22,045 bases of DNA, from contig JAHHSJ010000031.1 in the NCBI GenBank assembly GCA_020025295.1, positions 1-22,045 of the forward strand. Reading direction: 5' to 3'. The notes beneath the pieces are model-generated. The model saw only the letters and a list, made by a program, of their open reading frames with translations, had not been told where the DNA came from and ran no database searches. The stretch's first letter is position 1; every line of letters begins with the position of its first letter. Shown in pieces: positions 1 to 8,487 of the stretch. The translations under genes were made by a program, and so were the position numbers. Source of the stretch: Oscillospiraceae bacterium (GTDB lineage Bacteria > Bacillota > Clostridia > Oscillospirales > Oscillospiraceae).

Positions 1-22
1 AAATGTGTATGATTATCTCAAC

Positions 23-71
23 GGAATGTGCTGTAAATTGCATGCTTTTATACAATTCACCAGCACATTCC
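23..71. repeat. Long inverted repeat upstream of the sialidase (operator or terminator hairpin)
   Basis: GGAATGTGCTG (23-33) is perfectly complementary to CAGCACATTCC (61-71). A second inner pair, AATTG (36-40) with CAATT (53-57), leaves a 12-nt loop that contains a -10-like TATACAAT (49-56). As RNA this is a 16-bp broken hairpin followed after five bases by an AT-rich stretch with five Ts. It could therefore be the terminator of a gene left of the window. As DNA it could be an operator enclosing the promoter of the sialidase. The sequence alone does not decide between the two. Confidence 0.6.
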
Positions 72-132
72 ATAAATTTTTATTAAGGCGACGCTGAATT
101 GAGTTTCCTTAGTAAGAGGAGGATGTAATTAG

Positions 133-3100
133 ATGAAGCGAGCTCTCAGCCTGCTGCTGTCGCTGGCCATGGTGTTTACCTTGGCGATGCCGGCCTTTGC
201 GCAAGAACCGGTCAGTGCAGCAACTGAACTCCCTGCCCCCGCGCAGGAAGAAACCAATGTTCCCGAGGAACCCACCGATACCCTCGAGGACGCCACCACC
301 CCTGAGGAAACCACCTCTGTCCCCACTGAGGACACTGTCGATTCCAAAGAGGCTCCCACCACCTTTGCAGCTGCTCCTGCGGCTGCTGCTCCCACGATCC
401 CCGGCTATACTCAGGTGACCAGCACTCAGCTGGACACCTCTAAGTACTATCTGGTGGTCGCTACGGACAGTAACAATCAGGCTTACGCTCTGTATCCTGA
501 TCCCCTAGGTCTCACTGCTAACGCTGGCGATACCATCAGCACCAAAACTGCAGCTGAAGGTATCTTTGTTGCTCAGCTGAACATCGCTGGGGACAAGGTA
601 ACTGCAACCCATATGAACGACAGTACCTCTATGGAGATGGACTCTTTGCGCTACACCGTAGAGGGAAACGGCAGCAGCTATGCTTTTGCCGGCAGCAACA
701 GCAACTACATCGCACTCAACAATTATCTATTGAGCAGCACTCCGGTCAACCTTTCCGTGTCTATGGACAATGGACATGCCGTCACTCTGAAAAACACCAG
801 CACGAATCGCATCCTCGACTTAAACAAGCGCGGCGATTCTAAGGAGTTTAAGATGAATGGCAAGACCTTCAACACCAACTTCTGGGCTCCCTATGGTTCC
901 ACCCGTTTCTCCATCTACCTGTATACCGAGAACAACGCTGAGGTTCCCGTTACGGTCTCCAAGGGTGAGTTGAACTCCGCCATTGATCGTGCGAACAAGA
1001 TGCTCACTTCTGACCTCTACACCGAAGCCAGCAAGACCGCTCTGAATACCGCTTTGGATGCCGCTAAGGTCGAGAAGGAAAACACTAACTCCACGGTGGA
1101 GTCTGTGGCAAAGGCCACGCAGGCTCTGGTGAAGGCCATGCAGGCCATGGCTCCCATTGAGAGCATGATCGCCGAAGGCGCTCCCGCCGACGGCAAGACC
1201 GAAGGCCAGCCCTTCCCTGTCGGCTTGGCCGGAAGTCAGACTTTCCGTATCCCTGCTATCACCACGCTGGATGACGGCACGCTGGCCGCAGCAATCGACG
1301 CACGCTGGGACGCCTGTCCCGACGGCAACGGCATTGACACCCTGTTCAGCATCTCCAAGGATAACGGCAAGACTTGGGAATACACCTTCCCCAACTTCTT
1401 CAACGACTCCATCAACAAGTACATCAACGAAGCCGCTTGCTTTATTGACCCTGTCATGGTTCAGGACAACGACGGCACCATCTACCTCCTGACCGATGTG
1501 TTCCCCGGCGGTCACTTCATTCGTACGGTAGCTAATACCACTGGTTACGAGAAAATCAACGGCGAGCAGCGTATGGTGCTGTACATTAACCGTGACGGAC
1601 AGAATAGCAACAACTACGATTACTATGTAGGCAACTTCACCACTGCTGCTGGCGAAACCAAGGGCTATGCTCCTGTCATCGACAAAAACGACGAAAGCCG
1701 CATCGCCTACTATGTGGACGACCACTACTACCTCTACACCGCAGACAAGGCTCCCATGTACTGCCAGCAGCTTGGCAGCGACAAGTTCGTGCAGCAGAAT
1801 GTGTTCTTCTACAACGCTGAACTCCATGTCCGTAACGCTACCTATCTGTGGCTGATTACCTCTAACGATCAGGGCAAGACCTGGTCCGCTCCCACCATTC
1901 TGAACCCTCAGGTTCGCCCCGGTGAGGGTGGTGCTACCCACCGCTTCTACGGTGTTGGCCCCGGCGCCGGTTTGGCTTTGAAGGACGGCACAGTGATGCT
2001 GCCTTGCTATGTCAACAGCACTTTCTCTCCCGAAAAGTCCAGCTTCGTTTACACCAGAGACAAAGGTAAGACTTGGCATCGCTCCGATGACGCTACCATC
2101 GGCAATGACTGGTCCAGCGAAAGCACGATGGTTCAGATCAATGACACCACCGTCCGCCAGTTCTGCCGTGACGGCCACAATGTGCTTCGTTACACCGATC
2201 ATGTGTGGGATGCCGCCTCTGAAACATGGGTGCGCAAGGGTGAACCTGTCCGTCTGGAGAATGTGCTTAAGACCAGCTACAACCAGTTGTCTGCCATCCG
2301 CTACTCCAAGCCCATCAACGGCAAACCCGCCATTTTGGTCTCCACCGCCGCTATGCCCGGCAACAGCAGAAACCACGGCGTGATCTACACCTTTACCCTC
2401 AACGAGGACAACACCATGGAGCTGATTGGCACCTACGAGATCACCAAGCCCGGTTCCACCACCGAAATCGTCGGTGAGGTGTACGGCTATTCCAGCCTGA
2501 CGGAGCAGTCCGACGGTTCCATCGGTCTGCTGTATGAGGAAACCTTCAAGAACAGCAAGTACATCAATCTGACCATGGACCAGCTGGCTCCCGGCGCTCT
2601 GATTGACGGCAAGCGCACTATCCAAGTGCCTCTGTACGGAACTTATGAGGACGCCTTCGCTCCCCTGCCCACCGCAGAGGATTTGAAGAATCTGGACAGT
2701 TCTGTTGTCACCGCCGAAATCAAGGACGGCAAGGTCATCTTCACCGGTGTGGGCGAAGGCACTGCTTCCTTCACCAGCAACGGCATTACCACCACTGTGA
2801 ATGTGGTTTCCACATACCCCACCGTGCAGGTGAAGCTCCCCTGCCTTGGCGAGTATCAGGTGAAGGTCGGTCCTAACCCCGACATTCTCAACAACAGCAA
2901 GACCATCGCCACCTCTCTGGAGCCTGTCACTGTGACCGGCGGTCAGGGCACCACCGGTAAGGACTCTTCCTACAACGGCGAGCACACCGCTCTGGCCTTG
3001 GCTCAGTACACCTTCCGTCAGAACGAAAACGGCTATGAGGTTACCGCTCCCGCCGCAGACGGCACGATGACTTGGCTGAATGCCAACGGCGCCCCCGGCT

Positions 3101-3903
3101 TCCCCTCGTCCGCTGCCAGCACCTCCACCAAGTTCATCCGCAACAATGACGGCTCCTTCTTCATTCAGTCCAAGGAGCAGAGTTACCTCTACTTCTGGCG
3201 CAAGGGAACCAATCTCAACACCTTCGACAGAACCTCCGACTGCGGCGGCAGCTTCACCGAAGGCTGCAAGTTCCTGCTGTATCGTCCGGTCGGCGAGAAC
3301 GAGAAATCCAGCTCTGAAATCCCCGGCTATGTGAAGGTATCTGAGATTCAGGATGGCGGTCAGTATTTGATCGTGGCTCAGTCCAACGGTGCATACTATG
3401 TGATGCGTCCTGCGCTCGGCGGCAGCAAGTTCGATCAGGTTCTGAAGGTTGACCCCAACGCAGAGCAGATCACGACTACCATCGCCAACATTCTCACCTT
3501 CAAGGCTCTGGAAAACGCTCAGGACTCCAACATTCTGGTGGATGGCACGGTGTACCAGCTGGCCATTGAGCACACCCTGACCCGTGTGGAGCGTGTGGAA
3601 GCCACCGAAACCAAGCCCGGCAACATTCTCCACTGGCACTGCGATGTCTGCGGAAAGAACTTCCTGGACGAAGCCGGCACTCAGCCTGTGGATGATGTGG
3701 TCATCCCTGCCGGTTCTCCTCTGGTTCCCATCGCTCCCGCAACTCCCGTTCCCTCTGAAAAGCCTTCTGAGAAGCCTTCTCAGCCCAACGCCTCCAATCC
3801 CACCACCGGCGATCCCGCCGCTCTGGGTCTGTGGATTGGCACCGCTGTTCTCTCCGGCGCCGGCATCTTCGGTATTTCCCGCAAGCGCAAAGAGGAGCAG
3901 TAA
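133..3903 (+). CDS. Cell-wall-anchored exo-alpha-sialidase (GH33)
   Basis: This 1256-aa secreted sialidase should cleave terminal sialic acids from host glycans at the cell surface. A signal peptide (1-23, ending AMPAFA) is followed by an acidic Pro/Thr linker (24-88), a beta-rich module starting IPGY (89-92), and a FIVAR-like helical stretch (about 275-340). The GH33 propeller starts at FRIP (371-374; R372 is the first arginine of the triad). R391 and D397 have the arginine/acid-base spacing of clostridial sialidases, and Y786 in YGYSS is the likely nucleophile. Asp-boxes lie at 408-415, 577-584 and 641-648, with an inserted domain between the first two. The C-terminal part repeats the IPGY module (1063-1066), has a WHCDVCGK segment, a PSEKPSEKPSQ linker, the sortase signal NPTTGD (1222-1227), a hydrophobic segment and RKRKEEQ. 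GAGGAGGA at 116-123 supports this start. The family call is firm; linkage preference is unknown. Confidence 0.95.
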   Translation: MKRALSLLLSLAMVFTLAMPAFAQEPVSAATELPAPAQEETNVPEEPTDTLEDATTPEETTSVPTEDTVDSKEAPTTFAAAPAAAAPTIPGYTQVTSTQLDTSKYYLVVATDSNNQAYALYPDPLGLTANAGDTISTKTAAEGIFVAQLNIAGDKVTATHMNDSTSMEMDSLRYTVEGNGSSYAFAGSNSNYIALNNYLLSSTPVNLSVSMDNGHAVTLKNTSTNRILDLNKRGDSKEFKMNGKTFNTNFWAPYGSTRFSIYLYTENNAEVPVTVSKGELNSAIDRANKMLTSDLYTEASKTALNTALDAAKVEKENTNSTVESVAKATQALVKAMQAMAPIESMIAEGAPADGKTEGQPFPVGLAGSQTFRIPAITTLDDGTLAAAIDARWDACPDGNGIDTLFSISKDNGKTWEYTFPNFFNDSINKYINEAACFIDPVMVQDNDGTIYLLTDVFPGGHFIRTVANTTGYEKINGEQRMVLYINRDGQNSNNYDYYVGNFTTAAGETKGYAPVIDKNDESRIAYYVDDHYYLYTADKAPMYCQQLGSDKFVQQNVFFYNAELHVRNATYLWLITSNDQGKTWSAPTILNPQVRPGEGGATHRFYGVGPGAGLALKDGTVMLPCYVNSTFSPEKSSFVYTRDKGKTWHRSDDATIGNDWSSESTMVQINDTTVRQFCRDGHNVLRYTDHVWDAASETWVRKGEPVRLENVLKTSYNQLSAIRYSKPINGKPAILVSTAAMPGNSRNHGVIYTFTLNEDNTMELIGTYEITKPGSTTEIVGEVYGYSSLTEQSDGSIGLLYEETFKNSKYINLTMDQLAPGALIDGKRTIQVPLYGTYEDAFAPLPTAEDLKNLDSSVVTAEIKDGKVIFTGVGEGTASFTSNGITTTVNVVSTYPTVQVKLPCLGEYQVKVGPNPDILNNSKTIATSLEPVTVTGGQGTTGKDSSYNGEHTALALAQYTFRQNENGYEVTAPAADGTMTWLNANGAPGFPSSAASTSTKFIRNNDGSFFIQSKEQSYLYFWRKGTNLNTFDRTSDCGGSFTEGCKFLLYRPVGENEKSSSEIPGYVKVSEIQDGGQYLIVAQSNGAYYVMRPALGGSKFDQVLKVDPNAEQITTTIANILTFKALENAQDSNILVDGTVYQLAIEHTLTRVERVEATETKPGNILHWHCDVCGKNFLDEAGTQPVDDVVIPAGSPLVPIAPATPVPSEKPSEKPSQPNASNPTTGDPAALGLWIGTAVLSGAGIFGISRKRKEEQ

Positions 3904-3953
3904 TCGAATTTCATGCTTCCTTTGGGACGCATGATGATACGAACATTTTGAAA

Positions 3954-3985
3954 GGGCGGCTGTGCCATCGCACAGCCGCCCTTCT
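3954..3985 (+). terminator. Terminator of the sialidase gene
   Basis: A perfect 12-bp GC-rich stem (3954-3965 with 3970-3981, loop CATC) is followed by TTCTTCG, 50 bases after the sialidase stop. The T-tract is short but the stem is very strong. Confidence 0.8.
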
Positions 3986-4000
3986 TCGTTCGACGCAGAA

Positions 4001-4046
4001 ACCGCCGGAAGAGCCTCTTAATACGGAGGTTCTTCCGGCGGTTTTG
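4001..4046. terminator. Second, probably bidirectional terminator
   Basis: A 17-bp stem pairs 4001-4017 with 4026-4042 (one G-T pair), with TTTT on the plus side and TTT on the minus side. It lies between the convergent sialidase and ybaK genes and can end transcription from both. Confidence 0.75.
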
Positions 4047-4148
4047 ATTCCTTATTGTTGTCATCGTGAATGGCTGCCGTGGCCTGCTCCGTCTCCATCA
4101 GAAACACCTGCACCGGCTGACGATTCACCGCAGTCAGTGCTGCAATCC

Positions 4149-4616
4149 TTACTTGGTCACAAGCTCGAAGGTGGCATTGACCGCCTGCTCCAACGCTCTG
4201 GGGTCAATTTCGATCTGAAGTCCAATCTTTCCTCCGGAGACATAGATGGTGTCCCAATCCAGTGCGGTGGAATCCACCACCGTGGGGAACAGCTTCTTCA
4301 TTCCGATGGGTGAGCATCCGCCGTGAATATAGCCTGTCAGCTTCAGCAGGTCCTTCTGCTTCAGCATTTCGATCTTCTTAGCGCCGACCACCGCTGCCGC
4401 TTTCTTCAGGTCCAGCTCATGATCTCCGGGCACGCAAAACACATAGTAGCCATGGTTATTATCCGTCGTCACCAGCGTCTTGAAGAGTCTGTCCGCAGGC
4501 TGACCGAAGAACTTTGCCACATCCACTGCCGCCACAGGTCCTTCCGGATATTCCCGCACCGTATACTTGATCTTATCCTTATCCAGCAGACGCATCGCAT
4601 TGGTCTTTCCTGCCAT
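4149..4616 (-). CDS. ybaK: Cys-tRNA(Pro)/Cys-tRNA(Cys) deacylase, YbaK/EbsC family
   Basis: This 155-aa protein is the full length of the YbaK family. Those enzymes hydrolyse cysteine wrongly attached to tRNA(Pro), a trans-editing step of translation in the cytoplasm. The lysine in ADRLFKTLVT is residue 46, the same number as the catalytic lysine of E. coli YbaK. Other family features are the CVPGDHELDLKKAA core, the GYIHGGCSPIG loop and the DxxxxxYVSGGKIGLQIE end. The start is fixed by GGAGG about 9 bases upstream and by a near-perfect sigma-A promoter (4670-4699). The gene is monocistronic, apart from a short coding-like tail downstream. Confidence is high for the family; the exact tRNA substrate is inferred. 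Confidence 0.95.
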   Translation of the reverse strand: MAGKTNAMRLLDKDKIKYTVREYPEGPVAAVDVAKFFGQPADRLFKTLVTTDNNHGYYVFCVPGDHELDLKKAAAVVGAKKIEMLKQKDLLKLTGYIHGGCSPIGMKKLFPTVVDSTALDWDTIYVSGGKIGLQIEIDPRALEQAVNATFELVTK

Positions 4617-4669
4617 TTGAATTCCTCCTGTCTATCAACCGCTTGCACGGTATCCGTTCAAATCACCAC

Positions 4670-4699
4670 ATTATAGTCTCTTTTCTCCTTCCCTGTCAA
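4670..4699 (-). promoter_or_regulatory. Sigma-A promoter of ybaK
   Basis: On the minus strand a perfect TTGACA (4694-4699) and a perfect TATAAT (4670-4675) are separated by 18 bp. The start of transcription would give a leader of about 45 nt ending in GGAGG before the ybaK ATG. Confidence 0.85.
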
Positions 4700-4738
4700 T
4701 TTCCAGCCCGATGCACCTCCGGCAAAGAAGAATATGAC

Positions 4739-4768
4739 TTGAATCAAACCGACGCAGCATGCTATACT
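4739..4768 (+). promoter_or_regulatory. Sigma-A promoter of sdaAB-sdaAA
   Basis: TTGAAT (4739-4744) and TATACT (4763-4768) are spaced by 18 bp. The predicted start near 4775 gives a leader of about 95 nt before sdaAB, which is longer than a ribosome site needs. Confidence 0.75.
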
Positions 4769-4791
4769 ATCGAACAGGGAGAGCAACGAAA

Positions 4792-4865
4792 AGCAGGATT
4801 TTCTCTCAGGATTCGAGCAGACCATTCTGCTCTGTTTTTATGAAACCGCCCCCGGGCGGAAGGAG
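4792..4865 (+). promoter_or_regulatory. Leader of the sda operon with terminator-like hairpin
   Basis: GAGCAGA (4815-4821) pairs with TCTGCTC (4826-4832) and is followed by TGTTTTT, an intrinsic-terminator shape inside the leader. AGCAGGAT (4792-4799) can pair instead with ATTCTGCT (4824-4831, one G-U), which would break that terminator. CAGGATT occurs twice (4794-4800 and 4807-4813). A further GC hairpin (4846-4850 with 4855-4859) abuts the ribosome site. This is consistent with attenuation, but matches no riboswitch class I recognise. Confidence 0.45.
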
Positions 4866-4870
4866 TTTCT

Positions 4871-5539
4871 ATGTCATATATCAGCGTGTTTGATGTGCTG
4901 GGTCCCAACATGATCGGACCTTCCAGTTCCCACACCGCAGGCGCTGCCGTGATTGCATTTCTTGCGCAGAAAATGATCACGCCACCGCTGAAAAAAGTGG
5001 ATTTCACCCTTTACGGATCCTTTGCCAAGACCTATCAGGGTCACGGCACGGACCGGGCTTTGCTGGGCGGTATTATGGGCTTTGCCACCGATGACACCCG
5101 CATCCGTGATTCCTTTGAGATCGCTCGTCAGCGCGGCTTGGCCTATCAGTTCATTCCCAATGAAACGGAAACGGACATCTACCCCAACACGGTGGACATC
5201 CGCATGGAGAACGACGCCGGACAGGTCATGACCATCCGGGGCGAATCTCTGGGCGGCGGAAAGGTCCGCATTGTCCGCATTAACGGCGTGGAAGTGGACT
5301 TCTCCGGCGAATACAGCGCCGTGATCGTGGTGCAGGACGACAAGCCCGGCGTGGTGGCGCACATCACCAAGGCGCTCAGCGATCAGAATGTCAACATCGC
5401 TTTCATGCGCCTGTTCCGGGAGGAACGGGGTCACACCGCCTACACCATCGTGGAATCGGACGACCGTCTGCCCGACGGTATTGCCGACACCCTGTGGGGC
5501 AACCCCAACATTCACGACGTCATGATCGTTCAGGCATAA
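4871..5539 (+). CDS. sdaAB: L-serine dehydratase, iron-sulfur type, beta subunit
   Basis: This 222-aa subunit of the two-chain enzyme converts L-serine to pyruvate and ammonia. The N-terminal part carries the serine dehydratase beta signature GPSSSHTAG (about residues 16-24) and the GHGTDRALLGG segment. From about residue 148 it has an ACT domain (VVQDDKPGVVAHITKAL), the usual small-molecule-binding regulatory module of this subunit. The ribosome site GGAAGGAG sits five bases before the ATG. The next gene, sdaAA, starts 12 bases after the stop, so both subunits are made from one mRNA. Full length; nothing is missing. Confidence 0.96.
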   Translation: MSYISVFDVLGPNMIGPSSSHTAGAAVIAFLAQKMITPPLKKVDFTLYGSFAKTYQGHGTDRALLGGIMGFATDDTRIRDSFEIARQRGLAYQFIPNETETDIYPNTVDIRMENDAGQVMTIRGESLGGGKVRIVRINGVEVDFSGEYSAVIVVQDDKPGVVAHITKALSDQNVNIAFMRLFREERGHTAYTIVESDDRLPDGIADTLWGNPNIHDVMIVQA

Positions 5540-5551
5540 GGAGGTTCGCAC

Positions 5552-6430
5552 ATGGATTTCAGATCTGCCAGCGAACTGCTGGAGCTTTGCGGCAGCGAAC
5601 AGCTGCCCATCTCTCAAATCATGCGTCAGAGAGAATGTGATTTGGGCGAAACGACCCCGGATGCTGTCAACGCACGGATGGAACAGGTGCTTTCTATCAT
5701 GCGCAATGCCGCCACCGATCCGATTGAGACCCCCTGCAAGTCTATGGGGGGATTGATTGGCGGCGAAGCAAGAAAGCTCTCCGCTCACGGAGCTTCCGGA
5801 CACAGCCTTTGCGGCGATGTGCTGCAAAAAGCCATTACCTATGCCATGGCAGTGTTGGAGGTCAACGCCTCTATGGGTTTGATCGTAGCCGCTCCCACGG
5901 CCGGTTCCGCCGGCGTGGTACCCGGTCTTTTGCTGGCCTTGCAGGACTGTTATCAGCTCCCCACAGACCGTGTAGTGGATGCACTCTTCAACGCCGGCGC
6001 CGTGGGCTATCTCGCCATGCGCAATGCCACAGTGGCCGGCGCGGTCGGCGGCTGTCAGGCAGAAATCGGTGTAGCCTCCGCCATGGCAGCTTCTGCTGCG
6101 GTGGAACTGATGGGCGGCACGCCGAAACAGAGTCTGGACGCCGCATCTACGGTACTGATGAATATGCTGGGTCTGGTCTGTGACCCGGTGGGCGGTTTGG
6201 TGGAATACCCCTGTCAGAACCGCAACGCCGCCGGTGTCGCCAACGCTCTGATTGCCGCCGAACTGGCGCTCAGCGGAATTTCTCAGCTGATTCCCTTCGA
6301 TGAAATGCTGGACACCATGCACATGGTGGGCAAGCGTATGCCGGTGGAGCTGCGGGAAACTGCACTGGGCGGCTGTGCGGTCACACCCTCTGCCTGTGAG
6401 CGGTGCAGTAAGGGCTGTGGCACAAAATAA
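5552..6430 (+). CDS. sdaAA: L-serine dehydratase, iron-sulfur type, alpha subunit
   Basis: This 292-aa catalytic subunit binds the [4Fe-4S] cluster that activates serine. Three cluster cysteines are visible: C168 (VGGCQAEIG), C210 (GLVCDPVGG) and C221 (EYPCQNRN). Their spacings of 42 and 11 equal those of the ligands known in the single-chain Legionella enzyme. The SMGGLIGGEARK and APTAGSAGVVPG segments are also typical. The C-terminus is cysteine-rich (CERCSKGCGTK); in the Legionella enzyme a tail cysteine acts as fourth ligand, so one of these may do the same. AAGGAGG precedes the ATG. The operon ends at the hairpin 6454-6489. Confidence 0.96.
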   Translation: MDFRSASELLELCGSEQLPISQIMRQRECDLGETTPDAVNARMEQVLSIMRNAATDPIETPCKSMGGLIGGEARKLSAHGASGHSLCGDVLQKAITYAMAVLEVNASMGLIVAAPTAGSAGVVPGLLLALQDCYQLPTDRVVDALFNAGAVGYLAMRNATVAGAVGGCQAEIGVASAMAASAAVELMGGTPKQSLDAASTVLMNMLGLVCDPVGGLVEYPCQNRNAAGVANALIAAELALSGISQLIPFDEMLDTMHMVGKRMPVELRETALGGCAVTPSACERCSKGCGTK

Positions 6431-6453
6431 CAATTCAGATTTCGATTCCTGCC

Positions 6454-6489
6454 AAACGGCACGGAGGGCGTGGCTCTTCGTGCCGTTTT
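6454..6489 (+). terminator. Terminator of the sda operon
   Basis: AAACGGCACG (6454-6463) pairs perfectly with CGTGCCGTTT (6479-6488), followed by TCTTTGCTTTT. It lies 24 bases after the sdaAA stop. Confidence 0.85.
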
Positions 6490-6512
6490 CTTTGCTTTTC
6501 CCTGCCGCAGCA

Positions 6513-6541
6513 TTGCCTTTTCCACCGGGCAATGATACAAT
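6513..6541 (+). promoter_or_regulatory. Sigma-A promoter of the exonuclease-BRCT gene
   Basis: TTGCCT (6513-6518) and TACAAT (6536-6541) are spaced by 17 bp, about 50 bases before the ATG. Confidence 0.7.
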
Positions 6542-6593
6542 TTAGGCACATTCAGAAACTTGATTTTCCCACAGAAAGAGAGAGGATTCCCCC

Positions 6594-8438
6594 ATGATTG
6601 AACCCCGTGAACCTTGGCATCCGTTCCAATCCGAGGACGAACTGCTGGTCTATCTGAAGCAGCATCAGCTGCTCGCCCAAAAAGCCACAGAACCCAAGCA
6701 GCTGTTCTATCAGGGTGAATTTTCCTCCGAACTGGTGCCCTGTCAGGTGGTGGGCTGGCAGGATGCGGTATTTGCCGTCATTCGATTGAACGGCGCTCTG
6801 CACACCATCCACCCGGATCATCTGGCGGATATGCAGCCCAAAAAGTCGGAGTTGCAGGCACTGAACCTGTCCGACGCCGCTCCGGAGGAGCCGGCCTATC
6901 TCCAGTTCTCTCTGGGCGGTGCCTTTGCCGAGGAGCCAACGCCTCCCAAGCCTCACAAAGCAAGCGCCAGCACGGAAACCGACGGCTACACGGTGATTGA
7001 CTTGGAAACCACCGGTCTGGACTGCCGCTGCGACGAAATCATTGAGCTTGCCGCCATTCGTGTGCGAAATGGCGTTGTGGCGGATCGTTTTCAGAGTCTG
7101 GTTCAGTGTCAGGGCGTACTGCCCCTCAACATCACGGAAATCACCGGCATTTCCCCGGCGGATTTGGAGCCGGCACCCCATTTGGAGGACATTCTGCCGG
7201 AATTTCTGTCCTTCCTTGGGGACGATCTTCTGGTGGGACACAATGTTTCCTTCGACATCGGCTTTCTCACCGCTGCCTGTGTGAATCTGAAGCTGCCGAC
7301 CTTTCAGCCTGCCTCTGTGGACACCCTGAAGCTCAGCCGCAAAAAGCTGACCCTTCCCTCCTACAAGCTGACCGAGGTACGCATCGCCCTGGAACTGCCG
7401 GAACACAACGCCCACCGGGCGCTGGACGACTGTCAGACCACCATGGAGGTTTACGAGGCACTGAAAAATCGCAAAGACAAACCCAAGCGCAGCAGTGACC
7501 GCCGATTCCGGGGTGCTCCTCTGGAACGGCATCCGGAACTGTATCCCACCGAAATCGTATCCGGACCGGAAGGCCTCTTCTACGGGAAAGTCTGCGTTCT
7601 CACCGGGGAATTGCATATTGACCGCCCCGAGGCGGCCGCTCTGCTGGAGCAAGCCGGTGCTACGGTCAAAACCAGCGTATCCAGAAAAACCGATTTTCTC
7701 ATCGTCGGCGTACAGGACAAGTCCTTGGTCGGCTCCGACGGGCTCAGCTCCAAGGAAGAAAAGGCGCTGGAGCTTAACCGCACCGGAAAGGGCAGCATTC
7801 AGCGTCTGACTGAGAAACAGCTTTGTGCTATGCTCGCCGGAACGCGCCCGACAGAGGAAACGGCTCCCGTGGAGCCTGCTCCCGAAGTGGTCGCTCCGGT
7901 CGAGGACGCCCCGGTGGAAGAGCAGATTTCCTTCTTGAACATGGAGTCTCCGGAGGAGCAGACCTTCCATCAGATGGAGTCCGCCATCCGCTCCGTCATT
8001 CAGCGGAATTTTCTCGATGACACACTGCTGAACTTCCAGCAGATGGCAAGCTATTGGAGCGTCAGCTACTCCACTGCGCTGATTGCCCGCATCCGGTTCG
8101 GCAAAACCGCCAGCTACTGCTCACTGGATGCCGGAGCCGCCCGGGAGCTGCTGAACGAAGCCGGGATTCGCTATGAAGCAAAAAGTTCTGATCCGTCCTT
8201 CGTCCGCATCCCCTTGCGGCAGCCGGAGGACATTCTCCCCTGTCTGCCCATTCTCGCTGCGGTGACCCAGCGTGCGCTGGACGCCATCCCAAAGGAATTT
8301 GACTGCTGCGGCCGAGTGGAAGCGTGCAGCGACGCCAAACGGTGCGTCAATCCCTCCACCGCCATGTGCGTTGGCTGCGGTTACCGCAAGATTCTCGCCT
8401 CCGGGCGCATTTTCTACGGACCGAACCGAACTGTCTGA
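6594..8438 (+). CDS. DEDDh 3'-5' exonuclease with BRCT domain and Cys-rich tail
   Basis: This 614-aa protein has four parts. An N-terminal region (1-125) that I do not recognise is followed by a DnaQ-like exonuclease (about 130-290) with all acidic residues present: D136 and E138 in DLETTG, D221 in HNVSFD, and H274/D279 in the HRALDD box. A BRCT domain follows (about 324-413, GKVCVLTGEL and SRKTDFLIVG), of the NAD-ligase type. An acidic Pro linker leads to a C-terminal domain with a cysteine cluster (C571, C572, C578, C584, C592, C595) that probably binds metal. The protein likely trims 3' ends in DNA repair or replication. GAGAGGA lies upstream of the ATG. It has its own promoter and no operon partner. 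The exonuclease and BRCT calls are firm; the substrate is unknown. Confidence 0.9.
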   Translation: MIEPREPWHPFQSEDELLVYLKQHQLLAQKATEPKQLFYQGEFSSELVPCQVVGWQDAVFAVIRLNGALHTIHPDHLADMQPKKSELQALNLSDAAPEEPAYLQFSLGGAFAEEPTPPKPHKASASTETDGYTVIDLETTGLDCRCDEIIELAAIRVRNGVVADRFQSLVQCQGVLPLNITEITGISPADLEPAPHLEDILPEFLSFLGDDLLVGHNVSFDIGFLTAACVNLKLPTFQPASVDTLKLSRKKLTLPSYKLTEVRIALELPEHNAHRALDDCQTTMEVYEALKNRKDKPKRSSDRRFRGAPLERHPELYPTEIVSGPEGLFYGKVCVLTGELHIDRPEAAALLEQAGATVKTSVSRKTDFLIVGVQDKSLVGSDGLSSKEEKALELNRTGKGSIQRLTEKQLCAMLAGTRPTEETAPVEPAPEVVAPVEDAPVEEQISFLNMESPEEQTFHQMESAIRSVIQRNFLDDTLLNFQQMASYWSVSYSTALIARIRFGKTASYCSLDAGAARELLNEAGIRYEAKSSDPSFVRIPLRQPEDILPCLPILAAVTQRALDAIPKEFDCCGRVEACSDAKRCVNPSTAMCVGCGYRKILASGRIFYGPNRTV

Positions 8439-8487
8439 CGAAGCAAACAGACAAAAAAGCCAAAATTGAACAGAAACAAGAGGTATT

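Noticed and set aside
820..3639. 939-codon open frame on the minus strand across the sialidase
   Set aside because: It is antisense to a clear GH33 gene, is rich in Gly, Val and His in the manner of shadow frames, and has no domain or ribosome site.
4840..4893. Possible 17-codon leader peptide (MKPPPGGR...) before sdaAB
   Set aside because: Its ATG follows directly on the T-tract with no ribosome site, and most of it overlaps the sdaAB start in another frame.
4874..6532. 552-codon minus-strand frame across sdaAB-sdaAA
   Set aside because: It is a mirror of two well-identified subunit genes and shows no motif of its own.
6552..7970. 472-codon minus-strand frame across the exonuclease gene
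   Set aside because: It lies antisense to the DEDDh and BRCT motifs and has no recognisable domain.
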